A stretch of DNA of 64,000 nucleotides from Scolanthus callimorphus. Lineage: Eukaryota; Cnidaria; Anthozoa; Actiniaria; Edwardsiidae. Location: the NCBI GenBank assembly GCA_033964015.1, contig CM066913.1, positions 9,666,953 through 9,730,952 on the forward strand. The letters are read 5' to 3'. The translations under genes were made by a program, and so were the position numbers. Shown here one piece after another: positions 23,901 to 32,585 of the stretch. The first letter of the stretch is position 1, and every line of letters begins with the position of its first letter. The notes under the pieces were generated by a model that had not been told where the DNA came from, searched no databases, and worked only from the letters and a program-made list of their open reading frames with translations.

Positions 23901-26743
23901 CAGGCGAATAGAAATTATTTCTGATCTCTCAATAAACTATCGCAACAAAATTATAACTGATAAGAATCCCCAAAGGCGACTACGCGTCATAGCGCTGTGT
24001 CATGAACAAAAACATATTTTGAGAAGCACCTAGAGACTTGGAACTGACCAACACGGTTTGGAGGTGTTTTTATTACATATAGCCATGGGCATAAAAACAC
24101 CTCCAAAACGTAGGCGTTCATAAACAGCAGCCAAGCCAAGAATATAGCTGCGACTTTTCCGAATAATAATGTGCTGTCGCGATGTGAGTGAGAAAAGATC
24201 ATAAAAAACACTCATAGAAATCACTAGAGTGTTGAGAGTAGCAGTCAAAAATGGTATCTTAACTTGAAGAGATAACAAAATTGCAACGGGATCCAAATGA
24301 TGTGTGAATGAAGAACTACCCACATTACTGAGAACAATCATACGTGCGTCCTTAGTTTAACCAAAACATATCAACCTATATATCGTTGGAAAGCTTATAG
24401 AATGGACTAGCGGTATACGGCAAAAAGAAATCACTTATTTATACATGTAATTTTTTAAAGCATTGATTAAAAATTTTAGTGTGCCATTTTCACGAGCTAA
24501 CACTGTCTAACTGCTGGACCATGACTCCCAAGTAACATTATTTTAATCCTTAAAGGTGTTTCTCAAAAACCGTGTCTGCGGGTTTTTTTAATGTTGTCTA
24601 GTTCAAAAGTTATGATTTTTTAACCTTTTTTTGAGCGTGAAAATTCTATAAAATTTGACGTTCGAAATTTTAAAGTTCGATAACTTTTGAACAAAGCAAA
24701 AAAAAAAAAAAAAAAACGCAGACACGGTTTTTGAGAAACACCTTTAAGGAAGCAATGTGTTGGGAGTCAAGGTCAAGCAGTTCGACAGCGTTATCTCTTG
24801 AAAATGTCAGACCCGAATTTAAAAAAGTCCATTCTATAAGCTTTCCAACGATATATTTAACAATTAGACCTCGAGGCCGAAAGTGCTATGATGAATAGAC
24901 CATGAGGCCGAAGGCCGAATGGTCTATTGATATCATAGCACATGAGGACGAGATGTCTAATTGTTTTAGTATAAACCAGCTAGTTGGTCAGTTTTGGCAA
25001 TGAATCCCATTATTTTATGTTGTTTTCTTGCAAAGAAAGGTGGTGGTTTTGCCAGGCACGGTCTATCACTAATAGACCATTAGTAGCTCAGCCAATCAGA
25101 ATGCAGGATTTGTAATAGACTTTTAGTTGGTTTATACTAAAGGTTGATATGTTTTGGTTAAACTAAGGACGTGTATGATTGTTTTTCCGAGGACGTGCCG
25201 CGAAGGTTCTCAGTAACCGTAAACACATATAATAATCACAAGCAAGCTGAAACCAGCCAGAGAGGGAAATATAAATAAACACAAAGAACATAAAGAAAAA
25301 TAGCTCTCCCGAGTGAGAATCGAACCCACGTCCACTGGATCCATGGCCAGATGTGCTAATCTACACGTGAACGAAGATGAATTTATGGGGTTAATAGTTT
25401 CGTAGGTACACTAGATACACTAGCCTTTTTCCTGAATGAGATTTTCTTTATTATTCTAGGAGGCGAATGGACGTCTGGCCATGAATCCAGAGGACGTGGG
25501 TTCGATTCCCACTCGAGACAGCTATTTTCGTTATATTCTTTGTGTTTAACAATATCGCTATGATTTTTCTTGTAGGCGGGGACTTCAGTTCCTCGCAGTC
25601 GTTTGTGGGTATTATGTCCCATCTGGAGATATGGGATTTCGCATATAGTTTTGACTTCATATGGCAGTTCTCCAATGGATGTGGTACATGGAGTGGTAAT
25701 GCAGTCAGTTGGCGGGACCTCAGGAGTGCCCCAAAGTATGGTGGCATTACCTTGCAGTCGTTATCAGACTGCACCTTGCCAGGTAACGTTGGAATGGGCA
25801 CTGTCTAAAAATGTGTAATTTTTTCTCGTCCGAATTCGGCTTCCTCCGCAAAAGCTAAGCTAAGACGACGCTTCTGTGGGTTTGTTTGGTTGATTGTCGC
25901 CAGGATCTCTCATTGGCTGGACGTGAAATCTACAGTGAAACATACATTTTGATCAGTTTTGATCCTTTCCATCCATGACGTTTCTGCATTTTGCACGAAC
26001 ACTATCCATCCTCCCTTCTTTCTCTGATAACCCTCTCCTCTTCGATAATTCTCCTGTCGCCCCTCTTCTTTGCTGCCTCTTAGGCCTGCAAAAATATTTT
26101 ATTACACAGCACGTTTTCTTAACTTGGTGCCTCGGTGATATTAAAATCATTGCATAAATCGGGCAACAAATTATTAGAAACTTAGTTATACTCTTTATTT
26201 TCACAACTTTATTTAGAGTATTTCGTTCAACGTAGCTTATGTTTTTTACTTCACTTTTGAGACGAGGTCAGTTCACTGTGCAGTCTACAAATTTATGCAA
26301 CGAGAATGAAACCTGCTTTTGGAACAAATCTGTTCGATTTTTAGCTTTCTGAGAGTTAAGAACTCGCATTTTATTCTTGTAGTCTTAGTTTGTCAAAATT
26401 TGTAATCCTCGTGACAGACAGATTCATTATTCGGGGCCCGGAACTGGGCATACTGACTAGTGTAACCCTAACACTCTGCTGTGTATTCTGTTTAGGATTT
26501 ATCACACAAAAGAAGAGGGACAAATGGTGCCAAGACAAATACAGTTCATCTCCGTCCACAGGGTGCTCGCTGCCGATGTATGCCCTTTTTGCACCAAAAA
26601 GCAGCCAGAAAGGGTTCCGGTGGAGGTGTTATTATAGCACTTCAGTCGAATCAGTGTACAGAAATCAAGGCTTCGAATATGACAAAAACAAAAACTCCGG
26701 GTGTCTATACACCCTCATTGCTCTGGCAACCATGCATAACTAG
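14879..26743 (+). CDS. Secreted PAN-EGF-triple-pentraxin protein, copy 2 (11 exons)
   Basis: Exons inferred at 14879-14996, 15595-15812, 16146-16281, 18005-18245, 18832-19229, 19312-19534, 21075-21469, 22119-22353, 22697-22884, 25576-25782 and 26496-26743. The sum is 2607 nt, an intact 868-codon frame plus stop, with the same phases as copy 1. Domain order is identical: signal peptide, PAN, EGF, three pentraxin domains and four-cysteine tail. The PAN and EGF exons are much closer to copy 1 than the rest. A decayed extra EGF exon lies just after the good one (16311-16448). This copy looks intact and probably functional. Its role is unknown beyond being a likely secreted ligand-binding protein. 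Confidence 0.85.
15080..15180. repeat. Fragment of a dispersed repeat with GCGCTTTA core
   Basis: gctgtaaagcgctttaggac and ggcgctacagaaatgaaggt match, in opposite orientation, the segment after the microsatellite at 43205-43325 (gcgctatttcc, agcgctttacaagaaa). The pair represents a dispersed repeat family. Confidence 0.5.
15595..15812 (+). CDS. Copy 2 exon 2: PAN/apple domain
   Basis: Acceptor tttttccag. 218 nt as in copy 1 and about 95% identical to it, with the same four cysteines (DCALEC, DSCQSFNYQ, QCELS). Donor ACG|GTGAAA, phase 0. Confidence 0.8.
16146..16281 (+). CDS. Copy 2 exon 3: EGF-like domain
   Basis: 136 nt, almost identical to the copy 1 EGF exon, with seven cysteines including VRSC. 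Acceptor gtcattag, donor CCG|GTGAGT. Flanking intron sequence (gttcgtagattttattagaa) is also shared with copy 1, which points to recent duplication or conversion of the whole block. Confidence 0.8.
16311..16448 (+). pseudogene. Decayed duplicate EGF exon
   Basis: A second copy of the EGF exon, 29 bp after the first, with its own acceptor (gttgttag) and donor (GTGAGA). It has lost two bases in ACTTGTGTAAG (now ACTTGTAAG), which brings a TGA into frame, and gained four bases in GGTGACAAG (now GGTGACGTACAAG). Net length is 138 instead of 136 nt. Inclusion would break the protein. Confidence 0.8.
16749..17777. mobile_element. Element with CCAGGGTGGGGAAGG ends and CGTGAYYCGTGA subterminal repeats
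   Basis: The left end is ccagggtggggaaggggttc; the right end is cccccttccccaccctg. Both ends carry many copies of a 12-bp motif (cgtgacccgtga, cgtgattcgtga, cgtgatccgtga). The core contains two inverted cagcgcgcttcgcgcgca segments. No transposase reading frame is seen. It lies in copy 2 intron 3. Confidence 0.65.
18005..18245 (+). CDS. Copy 2 exon 4: first half of pentraxin domain 1
   Basis: Acceptor ccccttgcag. Encodes ISSSNFDFHFTKQSTTDYAV and TACVWLSTTCSSSSPLTIFS. Donor AG|GTATTT, phase 2. About 75% identical to copy 1 by eye. A second ccccttgcag occurs about 94 bp upstream. Confidence 0.8.
18414..18611. mobile_element. MITE with CATTCTCGTACCCAGAGC termini
   Basis: About 198 bp with inverted ends (cattctcgtacccagagctt, and agctctgggttcgagaatg). 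It contains the inner inverted pair gcaggggaggctctggg and ccagagcctcccccgcg. A second copy is at 52759-52985. Confidence 0.75.
18832..19229 (+). CDS. Copy 2 exon 5: second half of pentraxin domain 1
   Basis: 398 nt as in copy 1. WHYICVKWENT, YYVDGEKRG, IVVGQEQG, YIGKMSRFNLWSGSDVTEAI. Acceptor cttaatag, donor TTGG|GTAAGC. Confidence 0.85.
19312..19534 (+). CDS. Copy 2 exon 6: first half of pentraxin domain 2
   Basis: VNQSDYVFNFPVTSDD, LSKLTLCFWQQ and FHVYTGTKAAYHFDINGG. Acceptor ctttctctag, donor GG|GTAAGA. Two codons shorter than copy 1. Confidence 0.8.
21075..21469 (+). CDS. Copy 2 exon 7: second half of pentraxin domain 2
   Basis: 395 nt as in copy 1. GIWHHVCFTWDNTNGYHRQY, GGTLVFGKK, YIGKLTRLNLWSSVLSGEII. 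Acceptor cttccag, donor AATG|GTATGT. Confidence 0.85.
21654..21808. mobile_element. MITE with TCAGGGGCGTAGCCAGG termini
   Basis: The left end tcaggggcgtagccaggg is inverted at the right as cctggctacgccgctga, with poly-G/poly-C tracts inside. Related copies or ends are at 51640-51766, 42690-42710 and 47165-47185. Confidence 0.75.
22119..22353 (+). CDS. Copy 2 exon 8: first part of pentraxin domain 3
   Basis: AQENDYSMTFPTRSTANY, LSELTACLWIKT, GEITFFSYS. Acceptor gcttttag, donor CA|GTAAGT. Confidence 0.8.
22697..22884 (+). CDS. Copy 2 exon 9: middle of pentraxin domain 3
   Basis: NSWVPICVTWTSSNGRYDLY and GGGKFIVGQEQDS. Acceptor ctgttttag, donor ACG|GTATAA. Confidence 0.8.
23375..23490. repeat. 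Palindromic MITE-like element
   Basis: gcatgatagtgagatttg on the left and caaatctcactatcatgc on the right, around a centre rich in gcttcgcttcggc. Some 260 bp further right is a second palindrome (23748-23873). Confidence 0.7.
23748..23873. repeat. Palindromic MITE-like element
   Basis: Arms acacggtggcttgaagatat and tatcttcgcaccaccgtgt, with further paired segments (gagttttattttctcg and gaaaataaaactc; attttactcattcgctgcgc). It could fold into one long hairpin. Confidence 0.75.
24335..25185. mobile_element. Non-autonomous element with nested palindromes
   Basis: Outer inverted arms of about 45 bp (acaatcatacgtgcgtcctt, and aaggacgtgtatgattgt). Inside are two further hairpins: 24555-24752 (aaggtgtttctcaaaaaccg, and cggtttttgagaaacacctt) and 24858-24968 (acaattagacctcgaggccg, and gaggacgagatgtctaattgt). 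No coding capacity is seen. Confidence 0.75.
25310..25375 (-). other. tRNA-like sequence (pseudogene or SINE head)
   Basis: On the minus strand it reads catctggccatggatccag, then gtgggttcgattctcactcg, resembling an anticodon arm followed by a T arm (box B GGTTCGATTC). It is paired in inverted orientation with a similar sequence at 25455-25522. Confidence 0.45.
25455..25522 (+). other. tRNA-like sequence (pseudogene or SINE head)
   Basis: gtctggccatgaatccaga, then gtgggttcgattcccactcg: anticodon-like and T-arm-like segments. The anticodon loop would be 8 nt, so a functional tRNA is unlikely. It lies 53 bp upstream of copy 2 exon 10. Confidence 0.45.
25576..25782 (+). CDS. Copy 2 exon 10: end of pentraxin domain 3
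   Basis: GGDFSSSQSFVGIMSHLEIW and WSGNAVSWRDL. 207 nt. Acceptor cttgtag, donor CCAG|GTAACG. Confidence 0.8.
26496..26743 (+). CDS. Copy 2 exon 11: four-cysteine C-terminal domain
   Basis: GFITQKKRDKWCQDKY, TGCSLPMYALF, RWRCYY, NQGFEYDKNKNSGC, stop at 26741-26743. Acceptor tgtttag. Closely matches the copy 1 tail. Confidence 0.8.
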
Positions 26744-27284
26744 AGAGCAATACAGACTGTTGGTAGATTTAGCTAGCAGTACAGAAATCTTTGAAATGCG
26801 TTCAAACAAACATTCGGTTTGCCAACATTGCGATTTCTAAATCGTTTGAAAATCCTCTCGCTAAATTTTGCTCATATTAGTAACGATATTAGTTTGGTCT
26901 TTTCGCGCATGTATAGCATGATATTTGTTATAAAGTGCTCTTAAAGGCACATTTTTCGGCTACAAAATTTGTGTACCAGCCAGCCACCATTAGATTTATA
27001 TTATGACTACTACAAAGGGAACAAAAGATAAAAAGGTATAGAGACTTCAGATTGATTATACAAAAAGTAGTCCAGATCTTTCGTGCTGGGGCATTTAGAG
27101 GGAGGATAAGCTGGAAGGGGAAAGAAAAGAGAGGAGGGTTGAAAGACAAAGAGGAGAACCTTTTTGGCCACCATTATCATGTGTATATTGTAAATTATTG
27201 TATATATATCTCGTTTTATCTCGTTTTATATGTATATTGTCTGCTAGCCTGGCTCTCCAGTGATTTTTCCTCCGGATATTTGAT

Positions 27285-27600
27285 TTTTTTTTTGGCGCGC
27301 AGAATTCCTGTGTCACTTCTTTTCCCCCGCGACACAGGAATCCTGCGCGCCAAAACGTCAAATATCCGAAAAACCCACTGGTGACACAGGAATCCCGCGC
27401 GCCAAAACGTCAAATATCCGAAAAAAACCCACTGGTGACACAGGAATCCCGCGCGCCAAAACGTCAAATATCCGAAAAAACCCACTGGAGAGCCGGCTAG
27501 CAGGCTATGGAGAAGGGCTCGTGACACAGGAATCCCGCGCGCCAAAACGTCAAATATCCGAAAAAACCCACTGGAGAGCAGTCTAGCAGGCTATGGAGAA
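27285..27600. repeat. Minisatellite, units of about 54-60 bp
   Basis: Four copies of gacacaggaatcccgcgcgc followed by caaaacgtcaaatatccg and aaaacccactgg. A first copy at the left end is partly inverted (ttggcgcgcagaattcctgt). Two copies are followed by gagag(c)cggctagcaggctatgg. Confidence 0.8.
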
Positions 27601-27779
27601 GGGCTCGTGTGGCTATTCTTTGCCTTTTCCAGACATTTTGGTACATTTGTTGTTTTGAGCCCCACCACTGCACTTTTATATTCCTGTGTCCTGATTGTCA
27701 TCCGCTATGGACGATTATTATTTTATTTACGCCCACTTTAAGCTACTTTATTGCATTTTTTTTCAGGCAAGTTGTTGAG

Positions 27780-28490
27780 AAAAAAGGAAAATATTCCTTG
27801 AACTCTTTTCAAACTTTTTTCTTAAACTTAAACTTGTTTTCACAAACTTCAACTTTTTTCCTAAACTTCAACTTTTTCACAAACTTCGACTTGTTTCACA
27901 AACTTCAACTTTTTTTCACAAACTTCAACTTTTTTCACAAACTTGCGGGCACATCCAATGCACATATAAAAGATGGCGGCGGCGAACGGCTTGACCGAAG
28001 TAAGAACGTGTGAGTTCTTGTCAAAAGGGGTTGCAGTTTCATATGGATTACATTAAGAAGCGTTTTCGTCCTTTGTTTTGTGGGTGTACCTTAGGAGTCA
28101 TTATGACTTAGAATATGGCGCTCAGCCCCGTTAGTGATAGCCACGAAATATTCTCCTTTCCTCTCGAATTCGCCTTCACTTGCAGCAGGAAGCATGGCCG
28201 CCATGTTGCCAACGCGCACGAGCCCGCGATCTGGGTTGCATGCAATCTTTCGAAAATAAAAATCAAAGTTTTGAAAAAAGTTAAAGTTTTGAGAAAAGAA
28301 GTTGAGAAAAGTTAAAGTTCTGAAAAAAGTCAAAGTTTTGAAAAAGAGTCGAAGTTTATAGTCTTCAAAGAAGCTAAAGTTTTAAAAAAGATAAAGTATT
28401 GAAAAAAGTTATAAAGTCTTTAAAAGAGTTAAAGTTTTGAAACAAAAAGTCAGTTTTGAAAAAACGTCGAAGTCTTGTAAAAATGTCTGA
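27780..28490. repeat. Inverted pair of cttcaacttttttcac arrays
   Basis: The left array (27780-27950) repeats cacaaacttcaactttttt about 8 times. The right array (28240-28490) repeats its complement, gaaaaaagttaaagttttga, about 10 times. The 290-bp spacer holds tataaaag then ATGGCGGCGGCGAACGGC. The arrays could form a large stem. Confidence 0.7.
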
Positions 28491-28739
28491 GTTGAAATAA
28501 AATAACAACAAAGTTTGATTTCAAAGATATGTGGATGTGCGAAAAAGAGGATGGCCTTTCGTCAGGAGGCAAACTCAGAAAACGTCCTTATTTTTCATTT
28601 TTTTAAAAGGTTTTGAGTAGAAGCAGGAAACATAGCTTAAAATCTTCCAATTATCATCCTGATTAAGAAAAATGCTGTTTCCACCTCAAAATTTTTGGTC
28701 TTAGTCAGTTAAGGGAGGTTTTCTCTAGGCGCTCGTTCC

Positions 28740-29270
28740 TGCAACATGGAAACGAGGCTGAAATGTAAACATACTTGTATCTCCGGTATTATTGAACGAA
28801 ATTTGTGGAAATTCTTCAGTTATACTATGCAGGTCGACCTGAATCCAGCAAGTGGATTTGTGTCGGTTAAAGGGGTCACGTGACTTGTCTAGTATGGAAA
28901 CGAGGCTGAAATGTAACATGCTTGTATCTCTCAGGTATTAATGAACAAAATTTGTTGAAACTCATCAGATATACTATGCGTATCGACCTGAATCCAGCAA
29001 GGTGATTTGTGTCAGGTTAAAAGGGTCACGTGACTTGTCTAGCATGGAAACGAGGCTGAAATCTAAACATGCTTGTATCGCCGGTATTATTGAAAGAAGT
29101 CAGAAACATATAAGTGAGTTTCAACTCACTTATATGTTTCTGAAGAAGTTTATTGAAACTCGCCATGCACTTTTACTATGTAGATCGACTTGAATACAGC
29201 AAGGTGATTTGTGTAGGTTAAGTGAGTCACGTGACTTGTCTAGCATGGAAACGTGGCTGAAAACTTGGAT
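28740..29270. repeat. Tandem repeat of about 149 bp, four copies
   Basis: Each unit begins catggaaacgaggctgaaat and ends gggtcacgtgacttgtctag, starting near 28745, 28894, 29043 and 29243. The third unit is longer because of an inserted 50-bp palindrome at about 29098-29146 (tcagaaacatataagtgagt and its complement). Confidence 0.8.
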
Positions 29271-30066
29271 CTTTGTATCTTCGTTAAAAACAGAACTGTC
29301 GATAAATAAACAGAACTTACAAGGTATGCTTTATATATGGTCCCAAAGCAGAAAAATAATTATTATATATCTCAGGTAACTTAAGGCCTGGGTGAGAGCC
29401 AAATCCAAAATGGCGGTCGTAAAACTGAGGGGGGTAGTCTATCTCTAAACCAATGCCTCTGAGGGATCCAATCAATTTGCATTTTAATACCTTTGGTTAT
29501 TCTCAATCATTTTCACCAATGTTGGTCTCTATGGCAACAAATGTATGACCTCTGACCTTAAATTTAATTTCTTTGAAAATGGCCTCTGCATTCGATGGGG
29601 ATAAGTTAAATCGTTCACCTGAGTGTGTGACGGTGTTTGTTATCTAGTGTAGATTATTGATCTAACGAGGCTGCCTGGAAATGTCTTTACGAATAGCTAT
29701 ATTTGTGATGATGTAATTTGATACCTCTCATTTACTTAAAATGAGGATAACTTGGCCAGCACGCCTCGTTGGAATGGTAATATACGCCCGACACTGGTCA
29801 TAATAAGACCCATTGGGAAACCATTGGTATGACCCCCGTCGAATGCAGAGATCTGAAAGAAAATTGTGGCTTTGCCAAAGCGTGAGTCACGCTCTTACAA
29901 GTCACGCAACCCGTTGACATGGTTACCAAATACATCAAATGAAACGTCTCACAGGGTAGAGCAACCTTAACGAAAACATTCTAAGCAAGTCATTTTATCT
30001 AGGGAATTTTTTTCAGTGTTTTTCGCATTTTTGTGAAAAGCACCCATGCCTTATTATACCTGAGAT

Positions 30067-30393
30067 CCCGGGGGGGACTCCTCTACTCTTTGGGCGGAGC
30101 TGCTCGTCGTAACTTTTAGGGTTTAAAATCAGGTCTCTGGTACCTTTTAGGGTAAAATTCGAAAACTTGCAACTTTTCCCAGATAGGTACCTTTTAGACA
30201 TCCGTTCTAGCAAATCAAGCAAAACCCACACTTCATTGGTAGCCTGATTTTCAGACGTATTTTCCCTCGTAAAAAATATGTCTTGTTGGTACCTTCAGGA
30301 GTCAAAATCAACTAAGTGACGCCATTTTAGCTACCTTTTAGGGGTAAAATCGAAGTTCCCGACGAGCACCCCCGCCCCAAAATAAGGGAGTCA
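30067..30393. mobile_element. MITE of the GGGGGACTCC family, diverged copy
   Basis: Left end cccgggggggactcctctac with gctcgtcgtaacttttaggg; right end cgacgagcacccccgcccc and ataagggagtc. It is related in layout and internal ttttagggg(t)aaaa motifs to 3512-3953 and 35061-35539. Confidence 0.6.
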
Positions 30394-32452
30394 AGCAACG
30401 CCTAGAAAGTAACGTCTAGAACGTACTATAACGTCTGGAGAGCAACGTCTAGAGAGTAACGTCTAGACAGGTGTTCTGGTATTTCGCGCGGTCGCGGACC
30501 TGCGAAATTTGGGTAAATCCGCGAAATCTCCTGAAATATACCAAAGCACGCAAAACTTACAAATTTGCTATGAATGCTAATGACACAGCATATTTGAAAC
30601 GCGTTTTGCGGCTTTTCGAGTTATCACTTGCCTTAAAAACAAGGTAAACCTGCAAATTTAGCTCGCATCTTTATTTAATTCGCCACTGATTCAAGTACAA
30701 CACCATTCAAAACAACCAGGCGTTCTAAATTTAGATACTACCAAGATGTAAGAAGCGTTGCTATTGGTGCATTTCTCAGCGCATTGTTGCTGGACATTAT
30801 GACCTTTGTTATATTAAACCATTCCTAAGTAATTGCCTCAACCCATGATAACAGTATTTCGCGACAAAGTGACTAAATTGTACATTTTCTTTTTATTCAA
30901 TAAAACGTTAATTAAATTCAAAATCCATCACGCGAACATTTTCTCAGAAATTTGCTTGTAAAATTCACACGCGATCAGCCTTTTTTCACACGAATTCGAC
31001 CCGCGGAAGCGATCCTAATACATGCAGTTTGCTAACAATCATGATCCTACAACAAGTTATAATGTGACTAGCTAAAGTTACTATCTACATGAAAACTTTT
31101 TAAAAGATGCGAGAATGAAGCCAGTAGATTTCACACTTTGTAGTAACCCGATTTTTGACCACATATTGCCCGAATCACGAATAAAATTGTCTCATTACGT
31201 TTTTGAAAACTTTCTCATAATACCGATTAATATGCATATATTTACGTATTTATGACGAACTTGTCATTATTTACGAGTGACTTGTACTGGGATCAATGTT
31301 AAAGAAAAATTAAAAGCTTGATACAACCTACTGTTTTGCGGATCGATGGTTTAAAAATTCGGCAGGGTTAGCCGTTTTCTTTATGTTTTTAAGTATGAAG
31401 TAAAATCATACAAACACATCTAGTTAAACTTTAGTCATTGAGCTAAACCAATGCACAGGTGCTATGATTAAAGATGAAAGCTATTAAAGATTAAAGCTCA
31501 CAAACCTATTGAAATTCTATGAGAGATAAATTACTTAAATATTTCAATGAATGTTCCAGAGAGAGTGGTGAAAACAACCCCAGGTGTTATAAATTACTTC
31601 GAGGAACTGCCAAGTACTAGTTAAATTCTCAGGCTTTGAAACACAAAGGTGGGTAAAAGGTCCAAACGGGCATGAAGACTATACCTGAAGAATTAAACTT
31701 CTCCATACAGAGCGGGACTCTACAACACTAGATTTCATCGACGTTACGTACATTATAACTGTGGGCGGTCCAAAAGGTTTCATGACGAACTGTAAGTATC
31801 CAGAATTGAATCGTTATTTTCCATTAGATTTAGTTTTTTTATCGAAACGTTCTAATATCAAGAATCACGTTCTTAAGTGCTTATAACGCACAATAACATT
31901 TGTGACGCGTGATCAGCTCTATTTCTGACATTGCAAGTCAACTATGTAATTTTTGTTTGTTTAACAACATTTTCTTTTAATGTACACATTGTTGCTTAGG
32001 AAGAAAAACAATTTACGAGGTAGATGGCCAAGTATTCAAACCGCTGCACTTCGTAATCCGGAGACTCAGTTTGAATTCCAGACTTTCTACATTATAGCCA
32101 AACTTCTCTGACTGTCTAACGTGTCCCTCCGTTTTTGGCAAAGTTTGTCTGAATTCATACTTTGTTTATGTATAAACAAATCATTCACTTTTAATTAATA
32201 ATGCGACATGGAAAATCTTTTTTTTTAATTGTAAACCGAACACAATATGAAGCTGATTGCGATATGAAGGATATACACTGAGTATTAATAACAAGAGCTC
32301 GTCAAACTATTAGCACAAGGCGTTGTTTCAAAGATTAACGTACGTTTCAGGGTTTTCATATCAGCTTCAATCTCTAAGTGAATGACTTTGAAAGTTTCGG
32401 AATTTATTCTTTGCTCCTCAGATTACCGTTCTACGTTGAGAGGCTGCTGTAT

Positions 32453-32585
32453 ATGATGTTAATCCGAAAGAAGCTCGTGGCGTTGCCTCTTCTTCTTACA
32501 TTCGTATTCAAGTGTGCCCACTCTACTGGAAACATTGGACGGACAGAGTGTGTCAAGGAAGGGAAGTTTGAACGCCGCAAACAAG
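32453..32585 (+). CDS. Copy 3 exon 1: signal peptide
   Basis: MMLIRKKLVALPLLLTFVFK is a leader with a basic n-region, followed by ECVKEGKFERRKQ, which aligns with LKEGNFR of the paralogues. Donor CAAG|GTGAGG, phase 1. ATGs at 32453 and 32456 are both possible. Confidence 0.75.

Larger units (their letters stand above)
26744..32452. other. Long intergenic region between copies 2 and 3
   Basis: 5.7 kb without a supported gene. It contains the minisatellite at 27285-27600, paired inverted arrays at 27780-27950 and 28240-28490, a repeat of about 149 bp at 28740-29270, and a MITE at 30067-30393. From 30480 to 32450 it is AT-rich unique-looking sequence in which I see nothing recognisable. Confidence 0.5.

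Noticed and set aside
27095..27545. Open frames with repeated GYLTFWRAGFLC
   Set aside because: Produced by the 54-60 bp minisatellite; no gene structure.
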